Positions 28,218 through 36,588 of a stretch of 64,000 nucleotides of DNA are shown here, piece by piece; position 1 is the first letter of the stretch, and each line of letters begins with the position of its first letter. Position numbers and translations under genes: made by a program. Source of the stretch: Alkalihalobacterium alkalinitrilicum (GTDB taxonomy: Bacteria > Bacillota > Bacilli > Bacillales > Bacillaceae_F); assembly GCF_002019605.1 (NCBI RefSeq), contig NZ_KV917368.1, forward strand, positions 2,385,574-2,449,573, written 5' to 3'. The notes under the pieces were generated by a model. That model was given only the letters and a program-made list of their open reading frames with translations, did no database searches and was not told the origin of the DNA.

Positions 28218-28811
28218 TTATATAATTTGTTTGTCCTCTAAGTATTGTACGACACGGTTAGCTGCTTCTTCAATTGTTAATTTATCCGTTTCGATTAATA
28301 ACTCTGGAGAAATTGGCTCTTCATACGGTGAACTAATCCCAGTAAATTCTGGGATTTCTCCTGCTCTGGCCTTTTTATATAACCCTTTCGGATCTCTTTC
28401 TTCACACTTTTCAAGTGAGCATTTGACATAAATTTCTACAAACTCATCTGCTTCAACGATATGCCGAACGTTATCGCGGTCTTCACGAAAAGGAGAAATA
28501 AACGCAGTACTCGTAATGACACCTGCATCTACAAAAAGTTTTGCTACTTCGCCAATTCGACGAATATTTTCTTTACGATCATCATCACTAAAACCTAGAC
28601 CTTTATTCAAACCGAGGCGGATGTTGTCCCCATCAAGAACATAACTATTGATATTCCGTTTGTATAGCAGATGATCTACAGCATTCGCTAACGTAGATTT
28701 ACCAGAACCCGAAAGACCCGTAAACCACAAAATAGCACTCTTATGTTTATTTTTATCTTGTCGCTGAGATTTTTCTATAGTCGATTGATGCCAAACGATG
28801 TTATTACTCAT
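28218..28811 (-). CDS. cysC: Adenylylsulfate kinase
   Basis: Phosphorylates APS to PAPS. It has a P-loop ([17 protein letters not shown]), the APS-binding [41 protein letters not shown] and the lid segment [12 protein letters not shown]. Length is 198 residues from ATG at 28811, which has GAGGAG seven bases before it. An ATG five codons upstream would overlap that site. The sulfite reductase follows after 26 bases. A 68-base gap to cysP carries a likely separate promoter with the repeated ACTATG motif. Confidence 0.94.
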   Translation of the reverse strand: MSNNIVWHQSTIEKSQRQDKNKHKSAILWFTGLSGSGKSTLANAVDHLLYKRNINSYVLDGDNIRLGLNKGLGFSDDDRKENIRRIGEVAKLFVDAGVITSTAFISPFREDRDNVRHIVEADEFVEIYVKCSLEKCEERDPKGLYKKARAGEIPEFTGISSPYEEPISPELLIETDKLTIEEAANRVVQYLEDKQII

Positions 28812-28843
28812 TATTCCACTCCTCATATATATAAATTCATATC

Positions 28844-28883
28844 GTTTTACTATGTTTTAAAATCAAGTAAAGGTTATCATAGT
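28844..28883 (-). promoter_or_regulatory. Candidate regulator site before cysC
   Basis: GTTTTACTATGTTTT (28844-28858) is identical over 15 bases to a stretch before cysH (31997-32011). Within it ACTATG (28849-28854) pairs with CATAGT (28878-28883) as an inverted repeat. The place, between cysP and cysC, fits a shared sulfur regulator, unidentified. Confidence 0.4.
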
Positions 28884-28895
28884 CATTGACTGATC

Positions 28896-29975
28896 TTATA
28901 TTCCCCCACCTTGATCATGTAAGGCACGCTTTTCCTTTTTAACAGCCCGAGCCAAGCTTATCGAGCCTACTGTTGCAATAAATACACTTACAATGACGAC
29001 AGCTGTGTAAAAATCAGCTTGTAAGAAGACGAGAATTAACCCATAACTCATTACTAATGAAAAAACCGGAGAAACTATCCATACTTTAATAATTTTTTTT
29101 ATGATTCCCTTTTGCCATAATTGGAAACCGTTATCCGCAGTACCAATTCCTACAATTGCAGACGTAGTCACTTGTGTTAACGGTACAGGTAATCCAAATA
29201 GAGAAGCGACAATAACTAACGTACCACCTGTCGTTGAAACAGCCGTTCCTTGCATTAAAGAAAGTTTTGTAATCTGCTTTCCATTCGTTTCTAATACTCG
29301 ACCACCTAAAAAAATAGCTCCTAAACCTACAAACAATCCACCAACGATTACTGCTGTATTAATATCAATTAGTCCAGCTCCAACTAGTGGTCCTACAGCA
29401 TTTGCTACATTATTCATTCCTGCTGCATAGGCTTCTAAACACCCTGCTAAAATTAACAAGACTACCAGGACTTTTTTCCACTTTCCTTTTCCTGTTAAGC
29501 TAGGATACTTTTTCTCTAGTTTTGTAATAAACTTTCCTGATACATAAGCTAATATAAAAGCAACAATAGGTACTATTACCCAGAACGATACGATAACTAG
29601 TAGTTTTTGAAAATACAGTGCTTGAAAGGCAATACCAGCACCTACAATTGCACCAACAACAACTTCACTTGTGGAAAGAGGTATGCCTAGTAAATTAGCT
29701 ATAAACAAAGTTAAGCAAGCTGATCCTAAAATGATGATTACTAACTGAACGTCTATGATCGAGGAGGGTATAATTCCCCCACCAATCGTTTTTACCACTT
29801 CACCACCGGCTAAGGCCCCAACAAATGCACTTATTGCAACTAATATCATCGCTACCCTCTTTTTAGGAATAGCTCCACTTCCGTAAGCAGGTCCCATCGC
29901 TGCAGCTGTACCACTTGCACCAATATTCATAGCAAAGAATAAAGCAATAATATAAGCAATTGAAATTAGTAACAT
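28896..29975 (-). CDS. cysP: PiT-family sulfate permease
   Basis: An integral membrane transporter of 359 residues. It is built as two related halves, each with a PiT signature: FAMNIGASGTAAAMGPAYGSGAI near the N-terminus and AAGMNNVANAVGPLVGAGL in the middle, plus IPLSTSEVVVGAIVGAGIA and VPLTQVTTSAIVGIG. The PiT family includes phosphate carriers and the sulfate permease CysP of B. subtilis. Its place between sat and cysC points to sulfate. ATG at 29975 follows GAGGTGGTG. Confidence 0.9.
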   Translation of the reverse strand: MLLISIAYIIALFFAMNIGASGTAAAMGPAYGSGAIPKKRVAMILVAISAFVGALAGGEVVKTIGGGIIPSSIIDVQLVIIILGSACLTLFIANLLGIPLSTSEVVVGAIVGAGIAFQALYFQKLLVIVSFWVIVPIVAFILAYVSGKFITKLEKKYPSLTGKGKWKKVLVVLLILAGCLEAYAAGMNNVANAVGPLVGAGLIDINTAVIVGGLFVGLGAIFLGGRVLETNGKQITKLSLMQGTAVSTTGGTLVIVASLFGLPVPLTQVTTSAIVGIGTADNGFQLWQKGIIKKIIKVWIVSPVFSLVMSYGLILVFLQADFYTAVVIVSVFIATVGSISLARAVKKEKRALHDQGGGI

Positions 29976-30031
29976 ATTCCAATCACCACCTCAGCGCGAT
30001 GATGAACTTTTCTCATACTAATCTCTTCTCC

Positions 30032-31174
30032 TTATGCATGAATCTTGCTCATGCCACGAATTAATACTTCTACAACCTCTTTACGACTAAACTCAGGTGG
30101 TGGAGTTTGACCATTGCTTAACATTTCGCGCACCTTTGTTCCTGATAAAATGGCATGAAGTTCTTTACCGTGCGGGCACGTTTTCGTACTCGCCATATTA
30201 CCGCACGCTTTGCAATAAAAACTATGTTCAAAGAAAAGTGGTGTAATTCCCAGTTCTTCTGAAGTAAAGTTTTTAAATATTAATTGTGCGTCATAAGTAC
30301 CATAATAATCACCAACACCTGCATGGTCGCGCCCGACAATGAAATGTGTGCAACCATAATTTTTACGAACCATCGCATGGAAGATCGCTTCTCTTGGACC
30401 TGCATAACGCATAGCTGCTGGGAAAACACCTAAAAACACACGATTTTCAGGATAGTAATTTTTTAATAGCACCTGATAACTTTCCATTCGAACATCCGCT
30501 GGAATGTCATCTGATTTCGTTTCACCTACTAGAGGGTTTAAAAATAAACCATCCACAATTTCTAATGCTGATTTTTGAATATATTCATGAGCCCGGTGTA
30601 CAGGATTTCGTGTTTGGAATCCGACAACTGTTGCCCATCCTTTTTCTTGGAATGTTGCTCTCGTTTCTATAGGATCAAGGTAGAACTCCTTAAATTTCTC
30701 ACGCTCAATCCGTTTGACAAGCGTTATTGGGCCAGCAACGTATACATTTGGACGTGAAAATAGTTTAGCGACACCAGGATGAGCTTTGTCTGTCGTACGA
30801 TACACATTTTCAGCCTCTACTTCTTTATTAGGTTCATACAGTTCAGTTACTTCAATCACACCGTATACTGAGCCGTCCTTCACAAGCTTTACTTGTTCAC
30901 CAATCACGAGTTGTTGACTTTTTTCTGTTGTTACAGGTAATGTAATTGGAATACTCCAAACATTTCCGTCTGCTAATCTCATTTTTTCTACAACAGATTT
31001 ATAGTCTACTTGATTCATAAATCCTGTTAGCGGGCTAAATGCACCGTTAGCAATTAATTCCAAATCCGATAAAGAAAAATCATCTAATTCAATTTCCTTT
31101 GAAATATTAGAAAAATCGAATGTTTCGTCAATTAAATTGATAAGTTTACCACCATGTGCTTGAATTGTAGTCAT
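30032..31174 (-). CDS. sat: Sulfate adenylyltransferase
   Basis: Makes APS from ATP and sulfate. It is a 380-residue single-domain form without the fused kinase. It has [27 protein letters not shown] with the catalytic HxxH, and the [12 protein letters not shown] nucleotide loop. A late cluster of Cys and His ([17 protein letters not shown]) is a zinc-type site common in this family. ATG at 31174 lies three bases after the cysH stop, with GGGAGAGAG upstream. Confidence 0.96.
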   Translation of the reverse strand: MTTIQAHGGKLINLIDETFDFSNISKEIELDDFSLSDLELIANGAFSPLTGFMNQVDYKSVVEKMRLADGNVWSIPITLPVTTEKSQQLVIGEQVKLVKDGSVYGVIEVTELYEPNKEVEAENVYRTTDKAHPGVAKLFSRPNVYVAGPITLVKRIEREKFKEFYLDPIETRATFQEKGWATVVGFQTRNPVHRAHEYIQKSALEIVDGLFLNPLVGETKSDDIPADVRMESYQVLLKNYYPENRVFLGVFPAAMRYAGPREAIFHAMVRKNYGCTHFIVGRDHAGVGDYYGTYDAQLIFKNFTSEELGITPLFFEHSFYCKACGNMASTKTCPHGKELHAILSGTKVREMLSNGQTPPPEFSRKEVVEVLIRGMSKIHA

Positions 31175-31177
31175 TGT

Positions 31178-31906
31178 CTACTCTCTCCCTTTATTTTCAG
31201 ATAAATGTAAACCACATTCTGTTTTAGCTGAATTCGCCCAACGGCCACTTCTTGGATCCATTCCTTCAGCTACTTGTGAAGTACAATGAAAGCAACCAAT
31301 ACTAGGATAGTTGTTATCATGTAATTCGTTATATGGAAGGTTATGAAGCTTGATATACATCCAAACTTCTTCTTCTTTCCAGTGAATAAGTGGACATACC
31401 TTAATTGAATGAAATCGCTGGTCGATATTCACGTACTGCGTATTACTCCGGGTGGGGGACTGTTCTCTGCGCAAACCTGAAATCCAAGCTGTGTACTTCG
31501 AAAGTTCCTTTTCTAATGGTTCAAGCTTACGCAACTGACAGCAACGGTCTGGATTTCTTTCCCATAACTTTTCTCCGTACTCTTCTTGTTGCTGATCAAC
31601 AGTAAGAGGCGGTTCTATCATTTGGATATTCAACTTTGGATATTTTTGTTTTGCTTTTTCAATTAGGTCATAAGTTTCTTTGAAATGAAAGTTAGTGTCC
31701 AGAAATAAGATTGTTGCATCAGATTTCACCTTACTTATTAAATCAACCAATACAACTCCTTCAGCACCAAAACTACATGAATATACCAATTGATCTCCGT
31801 ACGTTTCATATGCCCACTTTAAAACATCTAGTGTGTCTTTTCCTTTTAATACTTCATTGTTTAAATGTTGTAGTTCTTTTTCAGAAACAGTTTGAAAAGT
31901 AACCAT
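31178..31906 (-). CDS. cysH: Adenylyl-/phosphoadenylyl-sulfate reductase
   Basis: Thioredoxin-dependent reduction of APS or PAPS to sulfite. The 242-residue protein has the nucleotide loop YSCSFGAEGVVLVDL, a CCQLRK pair and a later CFHC, which together bind a 4Fe-4S cluster as in Bacillus CysH and APS reductases. The C-terminal catalytic motif is ECGLH. B. subtilis CysH with this layout accepts both APS and PAPS; cysC in the same region makes PAPS available. It is the first gene of the sulfate unit. ATG at 31906 has GAGAGGTG upstream. Confidence 0.95.
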   Translation of the reverse strand: MVTFQTVSEKELQHLNNEVLKGKDTLDVLKWAYETYGDQLVYSCSFGAEGVVLVDLISKVKSDATILFLDTNFHFKETYDLIEKAKQKYPKLNIQMIEPPLTVDQQQEEYGEKLWERNPDRCCQLRKLEPLEKELSKYTAWISGLRREQSPTRSNTQYVNIDQRFHSIKVCPLIHWKEEEVWMYIKLHNLPYNELHDNNYPSIGCFHCTSQVAEGMDPRSGRWANSAKTECGLHLSENKGRE

Positions 31907-31929
31907 TCAACACCTCTCCTCTCAATTGG

Positions 31930-32011
31930 ACTATGATAAAAGGGTTTCTTTAAACAAAACCTTTAAATAAGTACTTTAACACATATTAAATACAGTGTTT
32001 TACTATGTTTT
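31930..32011 (-). promoter_or_regulatory. cysH upstream region with repeated motifs
   Basis: Two ACTATG motifs (31930-31935 and 32002-32007) and the 15-base stretch shared with cysC (31997-32011) lie here. TGTTAAAGTAC (31971-31981, minus) is shared with the siroheme promoter region. I saw no S-box or T-box leader, unlike the S-box leader of the B. subtilis cysH operon. Confidence 0.4.
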
Positions 32012-32023
32012 TTTTATAAAAAT

Positions 32024-32065
32024 AGGCGGCATTCAGCAAGGAATACCCACAACTGAACGCCGCCT
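32024..32065. terminator. Hairpin terminator downstream of yezD
   Basis: A 13-bp stem (AGGCGGCATTCAG against CTGAACGCCGCCT, one G-T pair) with a 16-base loop. A short T run follows on either strand. It lies 35 bases past the yezD stop and isolates yezD from cysH. Confidence 0.65.
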
Positions 32066-32100
32066 CTAGTTTTTCTAGTCAGCAAGCACTTTTATCGGTT

Positions 32101-32250
32101 TTATTTTAAGCGAACTTTTTCATTTTTTTCAATTTGAATTATTTTTTCATCTTGAACGACAAGCGTTATTGAGCCATACTTTAAGTCGTTGAGGAGAAGC
32201 TTTATTTTTTCAAATACTTTCTCTAGATCCTGATCATTCCTTTTCCCCAT
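32101..32250 (-). CDS. yezD: YezD family (DUF2292) small protein
   Basis: A 49-codon gene that starts with ATG at 32250, eight bases after GGGAGG. The product (LEKVFEKIKLLLNDLKYG, then SITLVVQDEKIIQIEKNEKV) matches the DUF2292/YezD pattern: a helix, an LxYGS turn and a beta hairpin with IVQID-like ending. Function is unknown, though such genes often sit beside sulfur-assimilation genes, as here. It has its own near-perfect SigA promoter and a downstream terminator. It is probably a member of the sulfur or cysteine regulon; this is inferred from position. Confidence 0.8.
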   Translation of the reverse strand: MGKRNDQDLEKVFEKIKLLLNDLKYGSITLVVQDEKIIQIEKNEKVRLK

Positions 32251-32310
32251 CGGCTCTTCCTCCCTATTTTTAATTCCGTGTATCTTTATCAGATTTATAT
32301 GTTTAATAGC

Positions 32311-32339
32311 ATTATATACATCTTATAACAGGGTGTCAA
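32311..32339 (-). promoter_or_regulatory. SigA promoter of yezD
   Basis: On the minus strand TTGACA (32339-32334), a 17-base spacer and TATAAT (32316-32311) match the SigA consensus exactly. The downstream gene is yezD, with a 60-base leader that may hold an operator. Confidence 0.8.
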
Positions 32340-32377
32340 CCGACTTTTTCGAAAAATAAAAAACTGGACTTCAAAAT

Positions 32378-32426
32378 AAAATGTCAGCCACCTCAGCATG
32401 AAAACTGGAGTGCCTGACACCTTTTT
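32378..32426 (-). terminator. Terminator-like hairpin of the DUF4097 gene
   Basis: An imperfect stem (TGTCAGGCACTCCAG against CTGAGGTGGCTGACA) with an 8-base loop, followed by TTTTATTTT on the minus strand. The GTGTCAGGCAC text resembles a small dispersed repeat; a variant ends at about 19260. Confidence 0.6.
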
Positions 32427-32438
32427 ATTAAGCCCTAT

Positions 32439-33200
32439 TTACTGATTAATTTCACCTGTTACATTGGTAATTTCAATCGTTCCACTTCGATTTTCTAAGA
32501 TGTGAACGTCACCGTCGACTTGATCAACAAATATCGATCCAGATCCACTTCGTATTTGAATCATTCCTGTTATATTTTCAATATTAATTTCTCCAGAACC
32601 GCTAATTAATTTAATATCTCCTGTGCTTTCCATAATATGAACTACGCCTGAATTATTATTAATACTTATGTTCCCTATACTATCCATTAATTCGATCGCA
32701 CCAGTACCGTCTGTAATAGAAATATCACCTTCAATACTTTCAAGCGTAATTTTTCCAGCACCCTGGTTAAGTGTTAATGAATTAGTTAAGTCTTGTAATC
32801 TTAAATTACCACCATCATGGTTTATAACGACTTCAAGATCATCTGGAATAAATGCCTTAATATGAATTCGAGCTTCTACCGGGGACTCATTTCCACGATA
32901 GATGTTTGTAATTAAATGAGCACTATCTCCTTCTTGCTCAATTGAAACCGACATGTTATCATCTTGAAATTTCTGCGCCAGCTCTTCTTCTTCACTTCTT
33001 GAAGCGAAAGTAGCAACCACTTTAATATCGTCTCGTTTTTCGCCTGTAATTTCTATTTCACCCTCATCCAAATCCATGATTATGCTAGTTAATTCTGATG
33101 CGTTTAATGATAATTCTTGTTCTTCTTGTATCATCGTTAAATTACAACCAACTAAAAATAGTAGACCAATTAATACGAATAAAAAGCCAAGTTTTTTCAT
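32439..33200 (-). CDS. DUF4097 beta-strand repeat lipoprotein
   Basis: A secreted lipoprotein: ATG at 33200 starts a signal peptide (KKLGFLFVLIGLLFLVGC) with lipobox LVGC. The mature part is a run of short beta strands with a repeated pattern such as GDISITDGTGAIELMDSIGNI and GSGEINIENITGMI, which is the DUF4097 (adhesin-like) beta-helix. An upstream in-frame ATG at 33221 is less likely. No operon partner is clear. Some DUF4097 proteins go with LiaI/LiaG-type envelope stress systems, but no such genes are next to it here, so the role is unknown. Confidence 0.82.
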   Translation of the reverse strand: MKKLGFLFVLIGLLFLVGCNLTMIQEEQELSLNASELTSIIMDLDEGEIEITGEKRDDIKVVATFASRSEEEELAQKFQDDNMSVSIEQEGDSAHLITNIYRGNESPVEARIHIKAFIPDDLEVVINHDGGNLRLQDLTNSLTLNQGAGKITLESIEGDISITDGTGAIELMDSIGNISINNNSGVVHIMESTGDIKLISGSGEINIENITGMIQIRSGSGSIFVDQVDGDVHILENRSGTIEITNVTGEINQ

Positions 33201-33278
33201 TGAAAAATAACCTTCTTTCACCCTTTATCTATAACGGCTATACAATACCACAAGGTAAATTACGTGTACAGTGAAAAC

Positions 33279-33530
33279 TTAGCGTCTTTTTATAAGGTCA
33301 GAAAAATGAACAATCTCAGCTGGTTGTTTTTTCATAGCAATAAATTCCGTTCGAAATCCGTCTTTTTCTCTTTTCAAAAACGTTTCTTTTGTAATAGGTC
33401 TCGGCGCTGACCAAGTTAATGATTTAATATTTTCCCACGAATCATGAGTAATAATCTCTTGTTTATAGTAGTAACAGTTACCTGAAGGATACTGCTTACA
33501 TATATACTTCACTGTTTGTTTGGTATGCAT
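33279..33530 (-). CDS. Hypothetical protein, 83 residues
   Basis: Not recognised. The protein is basic, with YICKQYPSGNCYYYKQEII near the N-terminus (two Cys and an aromatic cluster) and no signal peptide or membrane segment. The ribosome site before ATG at 33530 is weak (AGAGAG). The gene stands alone between the DUF4097 gene and darB. It could be a real small gene or a chance frame; composition does not settle this. Confidence 0.45.
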   Translation of the reverse strand: MHTKQTVKYICKQYPSGNCYYYKQEIITHDSWENIKSLTWSAPRPITKETFLKREKDGFRTEFIAMKKQPAEIVHFSDLIKRR

Positions 33531-33704
33531 TAGTCGTTCAGCTCTCTTTTCGTTATTTCATATAGTCTAGTCTGACCAGCTTTATGCATTTTCAAACGAA
33601 CACTTCCTTCTCTTTCAAAACTGCTTCATTAAGGCTTTATCAGATTTAAAGTAATTCATATTTTTCTTATCATCAGTCAACCCTTTACCTACATATAATA
33701 ATTG

Positions 33705-33754
33705 CGGAAGCGCTTTCTATTGTTCTTGACAAAATTTTCTGTTCCTCATAGTAT
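33705..33754 (+). promoter_or_regulatory. darB promoter with upstream cre-like site
   Basis: TTGACA (33726-33731), a 17-base spacer and TAGTAT (33749-33754) form a SigA promoter. Immediately upstream CGGAAGCGCTTTCT (33705-33718) resembles a cre site (core GAAGCGCTTTC). This would place CcpA near -50, an activating position if real. The site could also serve the minus-strand gene. Confidence 0.55.
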
Positions 33755-33812
33755 TAAATTGTGCACAATTACTTCGATTGACAATTTTTATAGAGAAGAA
33801 GTGATGCTGATC

Positions 33813-34250
33813 ATGCTACAAAAGTTAAAGAACAGTAATATTATGGATAAAGAAATCCAAGAGCTAATGATTTCAGCGGACAAAGTTGCTAACGTCCAAT
33901 TAGGAAACCCTCTAGAGCACGCCCTTCTTGTACTTATTAAATCTGGTTACTCTGCAATTCCAGTTCTAGATTCCTCAAATAGATTGCATGGACAAATTAG
34001 TAAGGCACTTATTTTAGACTCTATTCTAGGACTCGAGCGAATTGAATTAGAACGACTAAATGAGCAGCGTGTAGAAGATGTAATGGAAGTCAAAATACCA
34101 TGGATTAATAAAAACTCTACATTTTCTAGAGCATTAGCGATGTCTATTAACCATCCATTCATTTGCATACTTGATGATGATCGCTCGTTTATCGGAATAT
34201 TGACCCGCAGATCCATCTTAGCTTTAATTAATCGCTATTTACAAAAATAA
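33813..34250 (+). CDS. darB: CBS-domain protein DarB/CbpB (YkuL), c-di-AMP receptor family
   Basis: Two CBS domains fill the 145-residue protein. The text ADKVANVQLGNPLEHALLVLIKSGYSAIPVLD closely follows B. subtilis YkuL/DarB, which binds c-di-AMP and, when free of it, stimulates Rel and pyruvate carboxylase. LGLERIELERL and VEDVM are also shared. The frame is open from 33702, but the likely start is ATG at 33813, giving a length that matches B. subtilis; ATG at 33804 is possible. A terminator follows at once, so the gene is monocistronic. Confidence 0.86.
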   Translation: MLQKLKNSNIMDKEIQELMISADKVANVQLGNPLEHALLVLIKSGYSAIPVLDSSNRLHGQISKALILDSILGLERIELERLNEQRVEDVMEVKIPWINKNSTFSRALAMSINHPFICILDDDRSFIGILTRRSILALINRYLQK

Positions 34251-34257
34251 ACATTTT

Positions 34258-34296
34258 AATAAACTGATCCTCTTCAAAGTGATCAGTTTATTTTTT
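34258..34296 (+). terminator. darB intrinsic terminator
   Basis: A 12-bp stem (AATAAACTGATC and complement) with an 11-base loop and six T after it. Confidence 0.85.
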
Positions 34297-34554
34297 ACGT
34301 GGTTGGAGATAAAGGACATCCCCTCTTATTTATTGTTAAATTTATCATTTCAATTGTATTTCCAGAGATGGTCCTAGGATTAGAAACAATTTTAACCTTT
34401 GGAAAAGAGGTGATTTGAGATAATTATCAGCTGTCTTAAAAAAATCCCAAACTTCTGTTAGCGGAGTGTCAATCATTGTTTCATATATAAATCTCCTATT
34501 ACCCAAAGATAACCCCCTCAATCGTTTATCGTTATTTGTAATTTTATAGTACAA
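34295..34554 (-). pseudogene. Frameshifted SRPBCC-family remnant
   Basis: The minus strand reads RRFIYETMIDTPLTEVWDFFKTADN, then out of frame SQITSFPKVKIVSNPRTIS and GNTIEM. Joined, this is the N-terminal half of a SRPBCC ligand-binding protein (the common form is DNL-x-ITPF-K). One missing base near 34421 would restore the frame (AATTATCT in place of AATTTATCT). The restored frame stops at 34295, about 70 residues short of a full family member. I infer a decayed gene. The start might be a TTG behind GAGGGGG rather than ATG at 34554. Confidence 0.7.
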
Positions 34555-34665
34555 TACATGTTAGAAAACACTATTTTTATATAAACGTTAGTGATGTTAT
34601 CACATTTCCTCTTTTCCTAAAAAAAGAACTGAATAGTTAACATACAGTATGAACGGAGGTTAATC

Positions 34666-35910
34666 ATGAGTTTTCGATTTCAAAAACGTGTGCGAGTGGC
34701 ACCTGGTGTACGTCTAAATATAAGTAAGCGAGGTATCAGTACTTCTATTGGACCTAGAGGTACTAGTTTAACGTTAGGAAAACGTGGTCTATACGGTAAT
34801 GTTGGTATTCCAGGAAGTGGACTTTCGTACCGAACACGAATTGATCGTCGTACTGGTAATCGATTATTTAATGTTTCTCATCGCCAAAACACGTATGAAG
34901 ATGTTCAATTATCGTTAAATCAACAAGATAATAACATTCAATTTATGACTAAAACAGGTGACCCTCTACCAAGTTCATTAGAAAAAAAACTTTATAAAGA
35001 GTTTTCATCTGAAATTGAGGAGGTGTATCGGGAAAAAGAACAACAAGTTAACGCACAAACTGAGCAACTATTACAATTACATCATCAAGTATTCCACCCT
35101 TTTACCTTTAAAGAATTACAACAATTAATTAATAAGACTGTTTCATTTGACGAACAGCCACCTGATCAAAAAACTATATACCAAAAAGTGAAACAAGAAC
35201 ATGAAAACCAACTAAATTTACTAACAAGATTATCTTTATTCCTCCCTTCTAAAAGGAAAGAATTTGAAGAAACCATTTCAACAGAAACTGAACAAATTTT
35301 CCATACTGAAATGGAAGATTATCATGAACAAAAAACACTATATATAGAGGAAAAACAAAAACGTGAACGTCTTCTGAATGCTATTTTACAACATGATTCA
35401 CAAGCTACCGAAGAGTGGCTCGCATTACATTTAGAAGAACTTGATTTTCCGTTAGAAACAAATGTAGACTTTCAAATGTTAAACGAAACAACCATTTATT
35501 TTGACGTTGATTTACCCGAACTTGAGGAGGTACCATTAGAAAAAGCAACTATTCTAAAATCAGGGAAACTTAAGGTGCAAGAAAAATCACAACGGGAAAC
35601 GAGAGAGCATTACGCGTTAATGGTGGGAGGTACAGCACTGTATTTATGTTCGTTTGCCTTTGCATTTGTTCCAAACATTGATACCGTTGTAATTTCTGGA
35701 TATACTCAACGACTAAATGAGTCAACTGGTCATAAAGACGATACATACATCTATAGCTTAATCGTAGAACGTGATCGCTTCTATTCATTAAACATGAGCG
35801 CTGTTCACCCTATATTAGCTTTCGAAAATTTTAAACATCGGTTAAACACAACAAAAACGTTTATATTTAAGGAAATTGTTCCTTACTCTCCAGACGAGTT
35901 TGTAGAGTAG
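34666..35910 (+). CDS. DUF4236 domain protein
   Basis: A 414-residue protein. Residues 2-57 are a DUF4236 domain (FRFQKRVRVAPGVRLNISKRG, GPRGTSLTLGKRGLYGNVG, IPGSGLSYRT), of unknown function. The centre (about 100-255) is charged and likely helical or coiled-coil (EFSSEIEEVYREKEQQVN, KRKEFEETISTETEQIF). The C-terminal region (about 270-410) is a separate, less familiar domain with short beta patterns. No signal or membrane segment is clear apart from one moderately hydrophobic stretch near 320. ATG at 34666 has GGAGG upstream. It is followed after nine bases by a CPBP protease gene, and both probably share one transcript. Confidence 0.8.
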   Translation: MSFRFQKRVRVAPGVRLNISKRGISTSIGPRGTSLTLGKRGLYGNVGIPGSGLSYRTRIDRRTGNRLFNVSHRQNTYEDVQLSLNQQDNNIQFMTKTGDPLPSSLEKKLYKEFSSEIEEVYREKEQQVNAQTEQLLQLHHQVFHPFTFKELQQLINKTVSFDEQPPDQKTIYQKVKQEHENQLNLLTRLSLFLPSKRKEFEETISTETEQIFHTEMEDYHEQKTLYIEEKQKRERLLNAILQHDSQATEEWLALHLEELDFPLETNVDFQMLNETTIYFDVDLPELEEVPLEKATILKSGKLKVQEKSQRETREHYALMVGGTALYLCSFAFAFVPNIDTVVISGYTQRLNESTGHKDDTYIYSLIVERDRFYSLNMSAVHPILAFENFKHRLNTTKTFIFKEIVPYSPDEFVE

Positions 35911-35919
35911 ATATATATC

Positions 35920-36528
35920 ATGAATAATCACTTTAAACATCTATTTTTGGGGATGATTAGTGCTCATCTATTATTATGGGCAAGTTTTTATTGGCAACCT
36001 TTCACATTTTGGATTGTCTTTCCATGCTCTTTATTTATTTTAATTGGAATAGCTATCTTTTTAACCCCTGTTGATATGCGTACTGTAACACCATTTGACT
36101 ATATACTAGCTATTGGTTCAGGCGTTGGTCTTTATATAATTTTTGTTTGCGGGAAATTTTTGATTGAGTGGCTTAATCTACCCTTTCTTGATCAACTTAC
36201 AACTCTTTATACGCTCGTACAACCTAAAGAGTGGTGGCAGTTTGCATTACTCTTTCTAATTGTTATTCCAGGGGAAGAAATATTTTGGCGAGGATTTGTA
36301 TTTCAAAAATTACTCAATTGGTTGAGGCCTACTTTTGCCATTGCCTTGTCATCGGTTCTGTATGCTTCGGCACACATTTATGCAGGAACAGTTCTCTTGT
36401 TAGTTGCCGCCCTCGTTGCAGGTCCAGTCTGGGCATATCTTTATTATCGAACAAAGAATATCGCCATTGTAATATTATCTCACCTGATATTTGACCTCCT
36501 CTTGTTAGTTTGGTTACCACTCCTTTAA
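35920..36528 (+). CDS. CPBP-family intramembrane metalloprotease
   Basis: A 202-residue protein with five to six hydrophobic segments. The CPBP (CAAX/Abi) motifs are visible: PGEEIFWRGFVFQKL (EExxxR), ASAHIYAG and the late HLIFDLLLLVW, whose His residues complete the metal site. Family members process prenylated or peptide substrates, act in bacteriocin self-immunity or have unknown roles. The ribosome site before ATG at 35920 is weak, so coupling to the DUF4236 gene nine bases upstream is likely. The terminator after it ends the unit. Confidence 0.85.
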   Translation: MNNHFKHLFLGMISAHLLLWASFYWQPFTFWIVFPCSLFILIGIAIFLTPVDMRTVTPFDYILAIGSGVGLYIIFVCGKFLIEWLNLPFLDQLTTLYTLVQPKEWWQFALLFLIVIPGEEIFWRGFVFQKLLNWLRPTFAIALSSVLYASAHIYAGTVLLLVAALVAGPVWAYLYYRTKNIAIVILSHLIFDLLLLVWLPLL

Positions 36529-36550
36529 GGTTTTTTGTGTAAAAAAGAAA

Positions 36551-36588
36551 AGAAGAGGATGGCTCGCGAGTAGTCATCCTCTTTTTTA
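36551..36588. terminator. Bidirectional terminator between CPBP gene and yaaR
   Basis: A stem AAGAGGATG against CATCCTCTT with T or A tracts on both sides, between the stops of two convergent genes. Confidence 0.75.

Noticed and set aside
31907-32100. S-box or T-box leader before cysH
   Set aside because: Neither SAM-I core text nor a T-box sequence was found on the minus strand; only repeated short motifs and a terminator hairpin.
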